Shown: piece after piece, positions 30,476 through 30,676 of the stretch
Position numbering within the stretch: the first letter of the stretch is position 1
How the letters are laid out: every line of letters starts with the position of its first letter
Assembly: GCA_017958705.1 (NCBI GenBank)
Contig: JAGDCE010000149.1
Span: 1-30,676, forward strand
DNA from: Clostridia bacterium
GTDB taxonomy: Bacteria > Bacillota > Clostridia > Oscillospirales > CAG-272
Direction: 5' to 3'
Length of the DNA stretch: 30,676 bases
The notes under the pieces: model-generated
Seen by the model: the letters and a program-made list of their open reading frames with translations, nothing else
The model's database searches: none
Told to the model about the DNA's origin: nothing
Position numbers and translations under genes: made by a program

Positions 30476-30520
30476 CAGAACCGGATGGCGGAAGCATGAT
30501 TCCACCGCATTAAAGAATTA

Positions 30521-30555
30521 TCGAAAATTAAAGCAAAACGGTTTAAAATCCGTTT
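30521..30555 (+). promoter_or_regulatory. Possible promoter and inverted repeat before the sigma-factor gene
   Basis: TCGAAA (30521-30526), a 17-bp spacer and TAAAAT (30544-30549) form a modest sigma-A promoter. AAACGG (30536-30541) and CCGTTT (30550-30555) form a 6-bp inverted repeat around the -10. I found no clear ECF-type GAAC/CGTC pair at the normal spacing. The rest of the gap from 30465 to 30588 holds nothing I can identify. Confidence 0.4.
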
Positions 30556-30598
30556 GATTTTGCGTCTTATTGTATGAAAACAGAAAAAGGAGGATGTT

Positions 30599-30676
30599 AT
30601 GTCGGCTGACGAATACATAATAAAGCTGTTTTTTGACCGTGACCGGCGCGCCATTGAGGAAGCGGAAAAAAAGTAC
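30599..30676 (+). CDS. RNA polymerase sigma-70-family factor, N-terminus only (cut by the right edge)
   Basis: Twenty-six codons are present, reading MSADEYIIKLFFDRDRRAIEEAEKKY. This resembles the start of small sigma-70/ECF-like factors of Clostridia, which commonly open with a short helix of the pattern IIxLFFxRDExAIxExxxKYG. GGAGG lies 5 nt before the ATG. The frame is open to the window end. The preceding terminator puts it outside the argS operon. The identification rests on this short N-terminal pattern alone, so it is moderate. Confidence 0.6.
   Translation, partial: MSADEYIIKLFFDRDRRAIEEAEKKY

Overview
The window reads as chromosome of an uncultured anaerobic Clostridia-type Firmicute (gut or rumen style Oscillospirales/Christensenellales relative). 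The grounds are strong GGAGG ribosome sites, consensus sigma-A promoters, an ATGA-coupled gene style, a K+-dependent membrane pyrophosphatase, Thr/Glu-rich lipoprotein linkers and sugar-acid catabolism. The lineage is inferred from gene content only; no rRNA or tRNA gene is present.

Region 1 (1-2830). A perfect hairpin and an array of seven small palindromes precede a DNase I-like phosphodiesterase gene. That gene converges on a SASA-type esterase gene, which has a perfect-consensus promoter. Next is an AraC-family regulator, transcribed away from the large operon.

Region 2 (2962-15453). Twelve tightly packed plus-strand genes form one apparent operon: TIM-barrel isomerase, CE15-like glucuronoyl esterase, two more TIM-barrel isomerases, two Gfo/Idh/MocA oxidoreductases, a GH78-like glycosidase, then uxaC, uxuA, an SDR-type uxuB, eda and kdgK. 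The last five take glucuronate through fructuronate, mannonate, KDG and KDPG to pyruvate and glyceraldehyde-3-phosphate. The first seven probably free the uronic acid from an imported conjugate. No enzyme has a signal peptide and no transporter is present, so the operon handles a substrate already in the cytoplasm. Three ATTGCAAT-type boxes spaced 22 and 20 bp lie in the regulator/operon intergenic region and overlap the -35 elements of both promoters.

Region 3 (15537-19556, minus strand). A phytoene-desaturase-like flavoprotein and a classical GH78 alpha-L-rhamnosidase each appear to have their own control region.

Region 4 (19732-30676). An Asp-rich lipoprotein gene has its own promoter and terminator. 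Then comes a six-gene run: argS, yebC, hppA, murQ, a membrane protein with a degenerate VanY-like domain, and a GH13 lipoprotein. It ends at a terminator, and the first 26 codons of a sigma-70-like factor follow at the right edge. The most unusual items are the redox-enzyme-rich uronate operon, the apparently dead VanY-like protein with a long Lys/Glu-rich cytoplasmic arm, and the palindrome array.
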